From assembly GCA_944324135.1 (NCBI GenBank), contig CALUVE010000013.1, positions 1 through 45,973 of the forward strand: 45,973 nucleotides of DNA. The letters are read 5' to 3'. Each line of letters starts with the position of its first letter. Position 1 is the first letter of the stretch. Below, one piece after another: positions 25,453 through 34,204 of this stretch. The notes below the pieces were generated by a model. The model was not told where the DNA came from. It ran no database searches and was given only the letters and a program-made list of their open reading frames with translations. Source of the DNA: Candidatus Gastranaerophilales bacterium. GTDB lineage: Bacteria; Cyanobacteriota; Vampirovibrionia; Gastranaerophilales; Gastranaerophilaceae. A program made the position numbers and the translations under genes.

Positions 25453-26796
25453 TTATTTTGTTTTTTGTAATTCTTTTTCTTCTCTCATTTCCTGTTCGGC
25501 TTCCAGTACAAGTCCGTGGGCAGTTTTTCCCCATTCCATATCTTTTTTACGGAAGAGGATTTTGAAACATATAAACAGCACCAGCGGAAACCAGATAATA
25601 AACAGGTATACAGAGGTAATTAAAGCTTCAAATGCCGCATCCAGCCGCGGAATATTGTCATAGCGTCTAAGGGCATATCTTGCTGCTATGAAAAATCCCA
25701 GACCTATAAAGCAGGCAATTATTATTGACGAATACAGCGTCTGTGTCGGCGCGTCTTTTGCCAGAACTTTAAACCCGCGGATTAAAATTTCCATAATGAA
25801 CCAACCCGGCATTATGAATTGTGAAATGTATGCTGTCATATCAAGACTTGCTCTGAGAGACATTTTCTTTGAAGTGAGGACAGCTCCGCAGTATTCAAGA
25901 TATCTTCTGATAGTTCCCTCCAGCCATCTTCTGCGTTGGCGGAAAAGCGGCAAAAGGTAGATTATCCCTTCTTCATATACTTTTGCATCCGGACAAAATC
26001 TTATATCCCAGCCTTTTATGTGTAATCTTGTGGACATATCGAGGTCGTCTGTGATTGTGTAGTTGTTCCAGCCGCCTATATCTTCTATTGCCTGGCGTTT
26101 AATAAGTTCGCCGTTTCCTCTAAGTTCAACAGCCCCTTTTACGGAGTCTCTCCCTGCCTGAAAATATGAATCCATTGTGTATTCGTTATTCTGGCAGCGT
26201 GTCAGGATATTATAGCTTTTGTTTCGGATAATTTTTCTTGCCTGAACTGCACCTACATCTTTGGGTTCAAGTTTTGGTAGAAGTTTTGACAGAAAATCAG
26301 CATCTACTGTTGCGTCCGCGTCAAATACAAGTATTGCTTCCCCTTTTGCATACTGAAACGCGTCATTCAAAACGGCTGACTTTCCGGGGAATGCATCAAG
26401 AGGTCTTATCAGAGCTTTCACATTGTCATATTTTTGTTCAAGTTCATGAAGTATGCTTGCGGTTTTATCAGTGCTTCTGTCATCTATCAAAATTATTTCA
26501 AAATTGTCATAGTCCATAGCTCTTATGTTCTCTACAGTATGGGCTATAACGGATTCTTCATTGTGGCATGGTATTAATACAGAAACGAACGGTTTGTAAT
26601 CGCTGTTTATAATCTCAGGATGTTTTGCAAGCTGACGCTTTTTGATATTAGATGCCAGAGTTGTGAACCCTGCATATATCGTCATCAGTGCACAGAGAAA
26701 ACCAAGCCCCCACACTGTATTAAAGTAACTCTGGAAAATGTATATAAAAACACCAAGTCCGAAAACTATTATGAATAATAAGATTCTCTCTTTCAT
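25453..26796 (-). CDS. Membrane glycosyltransferase, family 2 (cellulose synthase-like)
   Basis: A 447-aa processive-type glycosyltransferase. Two membrane helices come first (about 5-45), then a cytosolic GT-A domain: VSVLIPCHNEESVI, IILIDDRSTDKTA, FDADATVD (DxD), TDDLDMS (catalytic Asp) and QRRRW (QxxRW). Three or four membrane helices follow (about 310-430). This layout is shared by poly-N-acetylglucosamine synthase (PgaC), hyaluronan synthase and cellulose synthase. Which sugar is used cannot be read. The QxxRW motif supports a polymerising enzyme. Together with the downstream acyltransferase it may build and modify a surface polysaccharide. Confidence 0.9.
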   Translation of the reverse strand: MKERILLFIIVFGLGVFIYIFQSYFNTVWGLGFLCALMTIYAGFTTLASNIKKRQLAKHPEIINSDYKPFVSVLIPCHNEESVIAHTVENIRAMDYDNFEIILIDDRSTDKTASILHELEQKYDNVKALIRPLDAFPGKSAVLNDAFQYAKGEAILVFDADATVDADFLSKLLPKLEPKDVGAVQARKIIRNKSYNILTRCQNNEYTMDSYFQAGRDSVKGAVELRGNGELIKRQAIEDIGGWNNYTITDDLDMSTRLHIKGWDIRFCPDAKVYEEGIIYLLPLFRQRRRWLEGTIRRYLEYCGAVLTSKKMSLRASLDMTAYISQFIMPGWFIMEILIRGFKVLAKDAPTQTLYSSIIIACFIGLGFFIAARYALRRYDNIPRLDAAFEALITSVYLFIIWFPLVLFICFKILFRKKDMEWGKTAHGLVLEAEQEMREEKELQKTK

Positions 26797-26962
26797 GCCT
26801 TTTTTCTAACTTAATCCTCTATCAAAATTCCCATCCTTTTCTATTTTATCAAAAAAACGTCTAAAAGTGTAAAATATTGTGCAAAATCATTACTTTTTGT
26901 TGCAAAATGTTTAATTTATCCACCGTTCAGATGTTTTAAATGTTAAAATACGTTAAAAACAC

Positions 26963-26990
26963 TTGCCAATTAATAAAGTTAAGCTATAAT
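26963..26990 (+). promoter_or_regulatory. Strong promoter of the HU gene
   Basis: TTGCCA (26963-26968), a 16-nt spacer, then TATAAT (26985-26990), about 32 nt before ATG. AAGGAG precedes the start. The rest of the 226-bp gap 26797-27022 is AT-rich with no other feature that I can see. Confidence 0.75.
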
Positions 26991-27022
26991 TGATTTGTAC
27001 ATAAGAAGAAGGAGTTTACATT

Positions 27023-27301
27023 ATGAACAAAGAAGAATTAGTACAAGAAATTGCTAAAAAAGCTAGCGTTACTCAAAAAGAAGCTGCTGAAGTATTGGGC
27101 GCTTTGATTGAAACTATCCAAAAAACAGTTTCTAAAGGCAAAAAAGTTACTTTAGTTGGTTTTGGTACTTTTGAATCTCGCAAAAGAGCTGCTAGAATCG
27201 GTAGAAACCCACAAACTGGTAAAGAACTTAAAATCCCTGCTTCTACAGTTCCAGCTTTCTCTGCAGGTAAAAAATTCAAAGAAATGGTTAACGGCAAATA
27301 G
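27023..27301 (+). CDS. hup: DNA-binding protein HU
   Basis: A 92-aa histone-like protein that bends and compacts DNA as a dimer. The sequence has the full HU pattern: MNKEELVQEIAKKA, the GFGTF turn (about 46-50), RKRAARIGRNPQTGKEL on the DNA-binding arm with the Pro that wedges into DNA, and PAFSAGKKFKEMVN. Strongly biased codons, a strong promoter, AAGGAG and a good terminator indicate high expression. It stands alone between divergent and convergent neighbours. Confidence 0.97.
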   Translation: MNKEELVQEIAKKASVTQKEAAEVLGALIETIQKTVSKGKKVTLVGFGTFESRKRAARIGRNPQTGKELKIPASTVPAFSAGKKFKEMVNGK

Positions 27302-27323
27302 TCTTTAACTGTTAGAAAAGTTT

Positions 27324-27360
27324 AAAACGGCTGTGTCTGACGAGATACAGCCGTTTTTTT
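27324..27360 (+). terminator. Rho-independent terminator of the HU gene
   Basis: Stem AAAACGGCTGT/ACAGCCGTTTT extended by three more pairs, with loop TGAC, followed by a run of seven T. It is 22 nt after the HU stop. Confidence 0.93.
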
Positions 27361-27371
27361 GGGGGGGCAAA

Positions 27372-27598
27372 ACCCTCACCCCCAGCCTCTCTGCCGGGAT
27401 TTTGTATATATGTTTCCCCAAAATATACTTAAAAGATAAACATAATGTCATTCCGAACGACGGATTGACCTCCGTGTTTCGGAATCTTACTACCGGCAAG
27501 ACCCTGAAACAAGTTCAGGGTGACAATTTGAGTCATTATTTGTGGAATTTGCAACATAAGTCCACTCTACCTCTGGGAGTGTGGCTGGGGGTGAGGGT
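27372..27598. mobile_element. Nested MITE-like inverted-repeat element
   Basis: ACCCTCACCCCCAGCC (27372-27387) and its exact reverse complement (27583-27598) bound a 227-bp segment with no gene. Inside lies a second element, 27447-27524, that starts GTCATTCCGAA, has a hairpin CCGAACGACGGA/TCCGTGTTTCGG, and ends with a CCCTGAA...TTCAGGG hairpin and TGAC. Both are typical of non-autonomous repeats seen between genes in many bacteria. This fills the gap between the HU terminator and the helicase stop. Confidence 0.75.
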
Positions 27599-27613
27599 CT
27601 TTACCATCTCTTT

Positions 27614-30600
27614 TTAGTCTACAGAGAAGATTTCTTTGATATCGTCCATTGTGAGTGATTTGACGATGTTTCTGTCAATAGAAATTACGCTGTCAACAAG
27701 GTTGCGTTTGACTGTTTTGAGTTTTTGAATTTTTTCTTCAACTGTGTTTTTCGTAATAAGTCTGTATACAAATACCTTTTTGGTTTGTCCGATACGGTAA
27801 GCTCTGTCTGTTGCCTGATCTTCAACTGCCGGATTCCACCACGGGTCATAGTGGATTACATAATCCGCTCCGGTCAGGTTCAGACCTGTTCCGCCGGCTT
27901 TCAAGCTTATCAGGAATATCGGAATAGACGGGGTCGAGTTAAATCTTTCAACAGCACCCTGACGGTCTTTTGTTTTTCCTGTCAGGTATTCGTACGGGAT
28001 TCCTTCGCGTTCAAGCCAAGCTTTGATTATGTCAAGCATATCGACAAACTGGCTGAATAAAAGTATTCTGTGCCCCTCTGAGATAATTTCTTCCAGCAGA
28101 ACTTTGAGTTTTTCAAACTTACCGCTTGAGGTAATATTTTTGATATTTTCTTTGTCGTAAAGTCTCGGGTGGCAGCAGATTTGACGGAGTCTGAGAAGTG
28201 CTGAGAAAATTGATAATCTGCTCTTTTCAAGTCCGTTCTGTTCAATTGATTTGAACAGTTCTTCTTTTGTACTGTCCAGAACCTGCAGGTAAAAGTCTTT
28301 TTGTTCGTCTGTAAGTTCGCAGTATGCAATGTTTTCAACTTTATCAGGCAAATCTTTTGCAACGTCTCGTTTCATACGGCGTAAGATGAACGGATATATT
28401 TGAAGTTTGAGACGTTTTTCAACTGTTTTATCCTGTCTTTCCATAATCGGATTGACGTATCTGTGGTTAAATTCCGCAACATTGAACAAAAATCCCGGCA
28501 TCAGAAAATCAAATACAGACCAGAGTTCTTCCAGTTTGTTTTCTATAGGAGTACCGGATAGTGCAAGTTTGTGTTGTGCTGTGAGTTTTTTGACTGCTTG
28601 AGCAGTTTGAGACATTGCGTTTTTGATGTTCTGGGATTCATCCAGAATAATGTATCTGAAATTAATATTCTTCAGTTTTTCAATATCTCGTCTAACAAGT
28701 GCGTAACTTGTAATCACAACATCGTAATTTGGTATTTCTTTGAACAACTGTTTTCTGTCCGCGCCGGAAAGTTTCAGGCAGCTCAGCCCGGGGGCGAATT
28801 TTTGAATTTCGGATTCCCAGTTAAAAACAACTGTTGTCGGGCAGATTACAAGAGTAGGCATTTGCCCGTCCTCTTCTTTGGCTTTTTCCAGTACAGTCAG
28901 CGCTTGTAAAGTTTTACCAAGCCCCATATCATCAGCGAGAATTCCGTTCAGACCGTATTTATACATAAACCAGAGCCAGCCAAAACCCTTGACCTGATAT
29001 TCACGAAAATCAGCGTGGATACCCTCCGGCAGTTTCAAGTCCTCACTTGTTGAGAATGTTGACATTTGAGACCAGAATTTTTCAAAATTTTCGCTCAATA
29101 CAAGTTCTACATTTAAATTTTTAAGTTCGTTAATCAAGCCTGCGCGGTATGTTTTTACTGTATATTTGTTGTCAGGAGTTCTGTAGACATCAAAAGAGTT
29201 AAATGCTTTCATCATAGCATAGATATCCTGCGCAGGATATTCTACAAAACCTAAACTACGTATACGTGCATATTTTTCTCCGCTCTGGATTGTGTCATAA
29301 ATATCATCAAAGTTTATAATCTCTTCGCCGACCTGTCCGTATAAGCTTACATCAAAACAGTCCTGCGCCTCTTCGCTGAAGTCGATTTTTGCACAAAGTC
29401 TGAACGGCTCTTCCATTAGTTTGAAGAAAGACATATCGTCTTTTTCTTCAAATCTCCATGTCTCATCTGCCTGATGCATGTAGTAGTTGTAAAAATCAAT
29501 GGCATTTTCTTTTTCCAGAGCAAGGTTATTTGTCTGCATCGGTACAAATTTGCAGGCAAGAAGCATCTGGTAGGCTTCTATTTCGTGCTGGGTATTACGT
29601 TTAATCCAGTAGATTATATCTTCATCCGGCTTTTTGACCGTTATGTATGGAGATTTGTCACTTGTTTTTGAAAACGGAACTCTTACTCCGTCATATTCAA
29701 ATTCTAATGAAGCTTTTAGAGATTGGTCGTAATCTATCCCGAGGGTAACTACTTTTATCGGCGGACGCTCTTCCAGCATAAGTTTGCTTATATTTTCATC
29801 TATTTCAACATCCATAACTTCACGCAGTTTAGGAAGTTCTTCATAGATAAATTTTCCGCCCTCTGAATCTTTCAAATCTGTGAAAGATGATTTTAAAAGG
29901 TTCTGCGGAATAGACTGCATAGCAATATTTGTCGGGAAAATTATATTTTTGTATCGTCCCCACTTGAGGTGTCTTGAAAAATAACGGACTTCTTCTAACG
30001 GATAAGCATCCTCTTTATCAGGTCTTTTCCATTCAAGAGAAAGCAGGATAGTGCCTGATGCACCTGTATTTACATAGAGCACCAGTTTCCATTCTTCATC
30101 CGTAAATTTCAGGCGTTCTTTAGTTTTTTCATCCAGAACTTCATCCGCTTTTGCTAACAGGTTGAACATAGGACCGAATTTTGTAATCGGGATATCATAC
30201 CAGCCTGCTTTTTTATCCTGTCTTGAAATCTTGAGCAGCTGCTGGAATATAGCAACTTCTACTTTTTGAGTATTATTCAGTTCAAAAGACGGGTCTTGTT
30301 TTTGCGCTTCAATAAGCCCGCGTAAAATCGGTTCAATTTGTCTTACGATTTTGCCGGTTTCTCTTGACATTACAAGTATTGAAAAGAAATTAGCCTTGCG
30401 TTTCGGGTTGAAGTGAAAGATGTAATTCCCCTCAGGCGGTTCTGTCAGCGCTGTATTTTCGTCAGGAAAATCAAATTCCATTCCGAATTTTGTCTCAAGC
30501 CAATCCTCGTAAGCGTGTTCGTCTATTGCCTTTAGGCCGACAGCTACTGCGTGTTTGCACCATTCTTCTTTCAACGGGCAGTTGCAGCGTGCTTCTACTT

Positions 30601-30808
30601 TGTTCTTTTTGAATATTAAATCCGTATTGTAATATTCCTGAAAATTCCCTTTTACTTTTCCTTTGTAAAAGTTTTTTTCAGGATAAGTGTCAAATACCAT
30701 ATCTTTCAAATGGTATTCATATCCTCGACGCCAGCTTCCCGCTCCGGCTCTGTCTTTTATGTACTGATAATTGAATTCCTCAACACTCATCTTTTTCTTG
30801 AGTATCAC
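27614..30808 (-). CDS. SWI2/SNF2 helicase with N-terminal SWIM zinc finger
   Basis: A 1064-aa ATP-dependent DNA translocase. Near the N-terminus is a SWIM zinc finger, C75-N-C77-P-L-K-E-E-W-C84-K-H86. A long middle region (about 100-590) is not recognised. The two RecA-like lobes begin with ADDMGLGKT (Lys at 632), then DESQ as the DEAH equivalent, LSGTPIENKLEELWSV, a C-terminal lobe with LLFSQFVDML, GGTGLNLTGADYVIHYDPWWNPAVE and DRAYRIGQTKKV. Such proteins remodel DNA-protein or RNA polymerase complexes; this SWIM-SNF2 form is widespread and poorly characterised. GTG 30808 follows AGGAAAG. ATG 30790 is an alternative. Transcribed alone. Confidence 0.93.
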   Translation of the reverse strand: MILKKKMSVEEFNYQYIKDRAGAGSWRRGYEYHLKDMVFDTYPEKNFYKGKVKGNFQEYYNTDLIFKKNKVEARCNCPLKEEWCKHAVAVGLKAIDEHAYEDWLETKFGMEFDFPDENTALTEPPEGNYIFHFNPKRKANFFSILVMSRETGKIVRQIEPILRGLIEAQKQDPSFELNNTQKVEVAIFQQLLKISRQDKKAGWYDIPITKFGPMFNLLAKADEVLDEKTKERLKFTDEEWKLVLYVNTGASGTILLSLEWKRPDKEDAYPLEEVRYFSRHLKWGRYKNIIFPTNIAMQSIPQNLLKSSFTDLKDSEGGKFIYEELPKLREVMDVEIDENISKLMLEERPPIKVVTLGIDYDQSLKASLEFEYDGVRVPFSKTSDKSPYITVKKPDEDIIYWIKRNTQHEIEAYQMLLACKFVPMQTNNLALEKENAIDFYNYYMHQADETWRFEEKDDMSFFKLMEEPFRLCAKIDFSEEAQDCFDVSLYGQVGEEIINFDDIYDTIQSGEKYARIRSLGFVEYPAQDIYAMMKAFNSFDVYRTPDNKYTVKTYRAGLINELKNLNVELVLSENFEKFWSQMSTFSTSEDLKLPEGIHADFREYQVKGFGWLWFMYKYGLNGILADDMGLGKTLQALTVLEKAKEEDGQMPTLVICPTTVVFNWESEIQKFAPGLSCLKLSGADRKQLFKEIPNYDVVITSYALVRRDIEKLKNINFRYIILDESQNIKNAMSQTAQAVKKLTAQHKLALSGTPIENKLEELWSVFDFLMPGFLFNVAEFNHRYVNPIMERQDKTVEKRLKLQIYPFILRRMKRDVAKDLPDKVENIAYCELTDEQKDFYLQVLDSTKEELFKSIEQNGLEKSRLSIFSALLRLRQICCHPRLYDKENIKNITSSGKFEKLKVLLEEIISEGHRILLFSQFVDMLDIIKAWLEREGIPYEYLTGKTKDRQGAVERFNSTPSIPIFLISLKAGGTGLNLTGADYVIHYDPWWNPAVEDQATDRAYRIGQTKKVFVYRLITKNTVEEKIQKLKTVKRNLVDSVISIDRNIVKSLTMDDIKEIFSVD

Positions 30809-30874
30809 TTTCTTTCCTAAGGGTACAAACTTCGGATATAGACCTTAAATCTATAAACCCTTATTTATATCTAC

Positions 30875-30880
30875 ATTATA
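30875..30880 (-). promoter_or_regulatory. -10 box of the SNF2 helicase gene
   Basis: TATAAT on the minus strand about 66 nt before GTG 30808, in ATGTATAATGTAG. The gap 30809-30935 otherwise holds nothing distinctive. Confidence 0.5.
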
Positions 30881-30935
30881 CATGAAGATATTTAAAAGGC
30901 AAGTTTTTTAATTTACAAAAGTTACCAATTACAAG

Positions 30936-31409
30936 CTATAATCCGAGCAAAAAATTATGATAAAGATAAGCAAATCCAAATCCGAAAATTGCACCTGCTA
31001 TTACTTCAAAAGGGGTGTGTCCCAAAAGTTCCTTTAATCTTCCGCCTGCAGCCTGCATATCGTGTTTGTAAAAGTCATCCATTACTCTGTTGAGGCACGC
31101 TGCTGTTTTGCCTGCTGCCTGTCTTAAACCTGCAGCATCATACATTGTGATAAGCGAATACCCCATTGCTATGGCAAATAGTATAGAATCATATCCTGTT
31201 ATTATAGCAGTTGAAATTGATAATCCTATAACTCCGGCGCTGTGTGAACTTGGCATCCCACCGGTTGTTGCAAATATTTTGAAATTTATTCTCTTATTCT
31301 TTATTGTAAATACACAAAATTTTATAATTTGTGCAAAAAATGCAGATAAAATTCCGCACGATAATACTTCATAGCCGGTGTTTGTTATGCTTGCCAGATG
31401 TGATAACAT
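30936..31409 (-). CDS. Divergent PAP2 family membrane protein (DUF212)
   Basis: A 157-aa integral membrane protein with four to five helices. It shows the DUF212 pattern: GGMPSSHSAGVIGLS, MYDAAGLRQAAGKTAACLN and LGHTPFEVIAGAIFG. These resemble the PAP2 phosphatase motifs (SxxSH, then H), so a lipid phosphatase role, perhaps on isoprenoid phosphates, has been suggested. Sitting one base after ispA (the stop and start share a base) makes an isoprenoid link attractive here. No activity is proven for the family. Confidence 0.9.
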   Translation of the reverse strand: MLSHLASITNTGYEVLSCGILSAFFAQIIKFCVFTIKNKRINFKIFATTGGMPSSHSAGVIGLSISTAIITGYDSILFAIAMGYSLITMYDAAGLRQAAGKTAACLNRVMDDFYKHDMQAAGGRLKELLGHTPFEVIAGAIFGFGFAYLYHNFLLGL

Positions 31410-32308
31410 TAATTTCCTACTCTCTTTTTTATTCCTGTTATTATCTCGTCAAAGACTAAAGAGTCAATATTGTACTTGTTCATTATATCATAAGATTTTT
31501 TTAGCATGCAAGCTACTTTACATTTAGCCTCCTCCAGTCCGTAAAGGCTTGTATACGTCAGTTTTCCTGCGGCTTTATCTTTGCCCAGAGTCTTGCCCAT
31601 CTCTTCAAATGTTGAAGTTTCATCAAGTATGTCATCCGATACCTGAAAAGCAACCCCGAGACATTGTCCGAATTCGGTTATTTCTTCAAGCTGTTCTTCA
31701 GTGGCGTTGGCAATTATTGCGCCTGTCCTGAGCGCGAGTTTGAATAAATCAGCAGTTTTATGTGTGTGTATATAGTCTAATAATTCTGACGGCTTATTCA
31801 AAGCTGCATACGTAGACAGGTTTGACGATTTTTCGCTTTCTATATCTACAACTTGTCCGGCTATAACTCCGTATGCACCGGCTGCGTGGAAGTATTCCTC
31901 CATTATTTTCAAAAGTTTTTCAGCACCCATATTGGGGGAATGTTTAAGGATAATCTGCGGCGCAAAGGTTAAGAGCGCATCTCCTGCAAGGGTTGCTATT
32001 GCCTCTCCGAAAACTTTGTGGTTTGTCGGTTTGCCGCGGCGAAAATCATCGTTATCCATACAGGGCAGGTCATCATGTATAAGCGTTTGTGCGTGCAGCA
32101 TTTCTATTGCACAGGCAGTTGGAATTGCATCTTCAAAATTCCCGCCAAACATCCTGCAGGTTTCAAGACACATCACAGGCCGAAGCCGTTTGCCCGGTAA
32201 CGTTACGGTGTACTTCATTGATTTAAATATGTTTTCAGGATATTTGACCGGCATATATTCGTCAAGTTTTTTGTCTATTATTTCAATATAATCATTCATT
32301 TTCATCAT
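31409..32308 (-). CDS. ispA: Polyprenyl (farnesyl/geranylgeranyl) diphosphate synthase
   Basis: This enzyme condenses isopentenyl diphosphate with allylic diphosphates for quinones, undecaprenol and other isoprenoids. The 299-aa product has the first Asp-rich motif DDLPCMDNDDFRRGKPT (about residues 78-94), GDALL, and the second Asp-rich motif FQVSDDILDET. Two residues between the Asp pair (DDLPCMDNDD) mark a bacterial short-chain type II enzyme. Product length cannot be fixed from the sequence. It starts at one of three closely spaced ATG codons inside the end of rsgA (17-bp overlap). Cotranscribed with rsgA and the DUF212 gene. Confidence 0.93.
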   Translation of the reverse strand: MMKMNDYIEIIDKKLDEYMPVKYPENIFKSMKYTVTLPGKRLRPVMCLETCRMFGGNFEDAIPTACAIEMLHAQTLIHDDLPCMDNDDFRRGKPTNHKVFGEAIATLAGDALLTFAPQIILKHSPNMGAEKLLKIMEEYFHAAGAYGVIAGQVVDIESEKSSNLSTYAALNKPSELLDYIHTHKTADLFKLALRTGAIIANATEEQLEEITEFGQCLGVAFQVSDDILDETSTFEEMGKTLGKDKAAGKLTYTSLYGLEEAKCKVACMLKKSYDIMNKYNIDSLVFDEIITGIKKRVGN

Positions 32309-33296
32309 GGTATTCTATGTCCTTATAAATATCTTGTTTTGTGCGGCGTCTTGAACTCTGGCGTTTTTTCTCGCTTATTTTAGTCATTTCTCTGTTATGA
32401 ACAAGTTTTTTGGTTTGTTCTGTTTTTTTGCCTTCATATTTTATTCTGTCTTTATATTCTTTAGCCTCTTTTATGAAAGCCAGGTAACTTTCGTAACGGC
32501 TGGAATCAATTTTGTCTATATTGTCGAGTACTGCGCAGCCATCCTCGTTTATGTGCAGGCAGTCTGCGTATTTGCAAAAATCTCTGTACGGCAGCATTTC
32601 ATCAAACAGTAAATCTACGTCAGCCGGAAGTATAAAGTCAAATTTTACGTTGCTGAACCCCGGGGTGTCTACAATTCTTGAGGTTTTATCAAGTTTAATA
32701 ATTTCGCAGTGTCTGGTTGTATGTGTGCCGCGCTGGAGTTTTTCACTGACAGCTTTTGTTCTGAGGTTTAATTCAGGATTTATTGCATTAATCAGGCTTG
32801 ATTTTCCGACACCTGAATTCCCGCACAGTACACTCGTTTTATTCTCCAGAAGCTCCCGGAATGCCTTTATGCCGTGGTGTTCTGTCGCTGATGTGAAAAC
32901 GATTTTAAAGCCAAGCGGCTCGTATATATTTAAAATCTTTTTTATATCACTTTTGCTTATCTCAAGGTCGTCTTTGTTGAAACATAGTACGGCAGGAATT
33001 TTATAATATTTAGATAGTGCGATATATCTGTTTAACTGATGCAGGTCAAGTTCCGGTTCTTTCAAAGCGGATACTATTATAATCCGGTCTACGTTTGACA
33101 CGCTCGGGCGGGCTATGTAATTTTTTCTCGGCAGGATTTCTTCTATGTATCCGCTGCTGAAGTTTACAATATCACCTACAAGGATTTTTTCTTTCCGTTT
33201 TTTCAAGACTTCGCGGGCTTTGCACTCAAATGTTTCAAGCCCTGTATCTATATAATAAAAGTCAGAATGAATTTTATATATCTGTCCTTGTTCCAT
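32292..33296 (-). CDS. rsgA: Ribosome small-subunit-dependent GTPase A
   Basis: RsgA checks and matures the 30S subunit. The 334-aa product shows the family's circularly permuted order: OB fold (about 1-65), then FNKDDL (G4), GNSGVGKSSLINAI (G1), the RGTHTTRH region (G2) and VDTPGFSN (G3). The C-terminal zinc module is C-x4-C-x-H-x5-C (CKYADCLHINEDGC). The tail ends in a basic stretch (KKRQSSRRRTKQD), slightly longer than usual. First gene of the rsgA-ispA-DUF212 operon. Confidence 0.95.
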   Translation of the reverse strand: MEQGQIYKIHSDFYYIDTGLETFECKAREVLKKRKEKILVGDIVNFSSGYIEEILPRKNYIARPSVSNVDRIIIVSALKEPELDLHQLNRYIALSKYYKIPAVLCFNKDDLEISKSDIKKILNIYEPLGFKIVFTSATEHHGIKAFRELLENKTSVLCGNSGVGKSSLINAINPELNLRTKAVSEKLQRGTHTTRHCEIIKLDKTSRIVDTPGFSNVKFDFILPADVDLLFDEMLPYRDFCKYADCLHINEDGCAVLDNIDKIDSSRYESYLAFIKEAKEYKDRIKYEGKKTEQTKKLVHNREMTKISEKKRQSSRRRTKQDIYKDIEYHDENE

Positions 33297-33374
33297 AGCA
33301 AATCAATTCTAACACGTATATTAAAATTTGTAAAAAACTATTTATTTTCAGGCAATTTTGAGTTTGTTTTTACT

Positions 33375-33390
33375 TAAAATACTTGTTATG
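33375..33390 (+). promoter_or_regulatory. -10 box abutting the coiled-coil protein start (leaderless)
   Basis: TAAAAT (33375-33380), 7 nt, then ATG 33388, with no Shine-Dalgarno sequence. This is the same geometry as at 14975-14990. The -35 region is not clear. Confidence 0.5.
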
Positions 33391-34116
33391 GCAGTCAATT
33401 CAGTCGGTAGTACAAATTTATTAAGCAAATATACAGCATCCGCAAACAATACTGCGGGCGGCACTTCTGCGCAAACTAAAACTGCAGCGCAGATGAGTTC
33501 CGGCGTATCACCGATGACAAAAGATCAGGATTTGATAGCTAAACAACAGAGGTTGATTAAATTACAAAGTGATGAGATTAACAATTTAAAATCACAAAAA
33601 CAGCAATCCTCTTCCCCCGGTATAGTTACAGGAGTTCTTGCTTTAATCGGCGGAATCTCATTGTTTAATTTCCTTGTTAATTATAAATCGCCGCGCAGAA
33701 TGCAGGCTGAAATGCAGCAGGCAGCACAGAATATGCAAGAGGTTATTGAGGCATCTATGCGCCGTGCCGCGCAAATGGCAAATGAAGCAGACGGGGATTT
33801 GGTAATCAAGCCGAAAGAAAAAAAGAAATATAGCATAAGAGCTATTATGGATTCAGTCGGGAAAGTAACAGGCAAAAAGATTTTTGACAATGAAAATAAC
33901 AGGCTCCTCAAAACGATTGAATATTATCCCGGAACCAAAAATCCGATGACCATAGAAGCTTATGATTATAAAAAAGGTCAAATAAACTACCATTGGTTGA
34001 GAGCAGACGGTACTCGCGCAATGGAAGAAATTTTTGATTTAAAGAGCCATAAAAAACTCGTTACTATCTTCTACAAAGAAGATGGTAAAACTGTGTCTAA
34101 AATACAAAACACTTAA
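33388..34116 (+). CDS. Lineage-specific membrane-anchored coiled-coil protein
   Basis: A 242-aa protein not recognised. Residues 1-45 are Ser/Thr/Ala-rich, then a short coiled coil (about 50-72), a membrane helix (about 76-98), a Met/Gln/Ala-rich amphipathic helix (about 105-135, repeated RMQAEMQQAAQNMQ pattern), and a C-terminal beta-rich domain of about 90 residues with aromatic repeats (TIEYYPG, IEAYDYKKGQ, IFDLKSHKK, IFYKEDGK). The last part resembles short YD/MORN-like antitoxin-type repeats, seen in many uncharacterised proteins. ATG 33388 is chosen over the frame's first codon at 33358, since a -10 box lies between them. Confidence 0.75.
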   Translation: MAVNSVGSTNLLSKYTASANNTAGGTSAQTKTAAQMSSGVSPMTKDQDLIAKQQRLIKLQSDEINNLKSQKQQSSSPGIVTGVLALIGGISLFNFLVNYKSPRRMQAEMQQAAQNMQEVIEASMRRAAQMANEADGDLVIKPKEKKKYSIRAIMDSVGKVTGKKIFDNENNRLLKTIEYYPGTKNPMTIEAYDYKKGQINYHWLRADGTRAMEEIFDLKSHKKLVTIFYKEDGKTVSKIQNT

Positions 34117-34171
34117 TAATTATTGTAACATTCTTGGAAAATTTCTTTGTTTATGATATCATTTGTTTACA

Positions 34172-34177
34172 TATAAT
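34172..34177 (+). promoter_or_regulatory. -10 box of the efp-accB-accC transcript
   Basis: TATAAT (34172-34177) lies 28 nt before the efp ATG, with an AAAAGGGGAA ribosome site in between. The -35 is weak (GTTTAT/TTGTTT region). Confidence 0.5.
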
Positions 34178-34204
34178 TGTTTATACTTTTAAAAGGGGAA
34201 AAAT

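Noticed and set aside
27333-27617. A 94-aa frame through the nested repeat
   Set aside because: It reads through inverted repeats and hairpins of a non-coding element; a chance frame.
32512-33006. A 164-aa plus-strand frame opposite rsgA
   Set aside because: Runs opposite the GTPase motifs of rsgA. No start signal.
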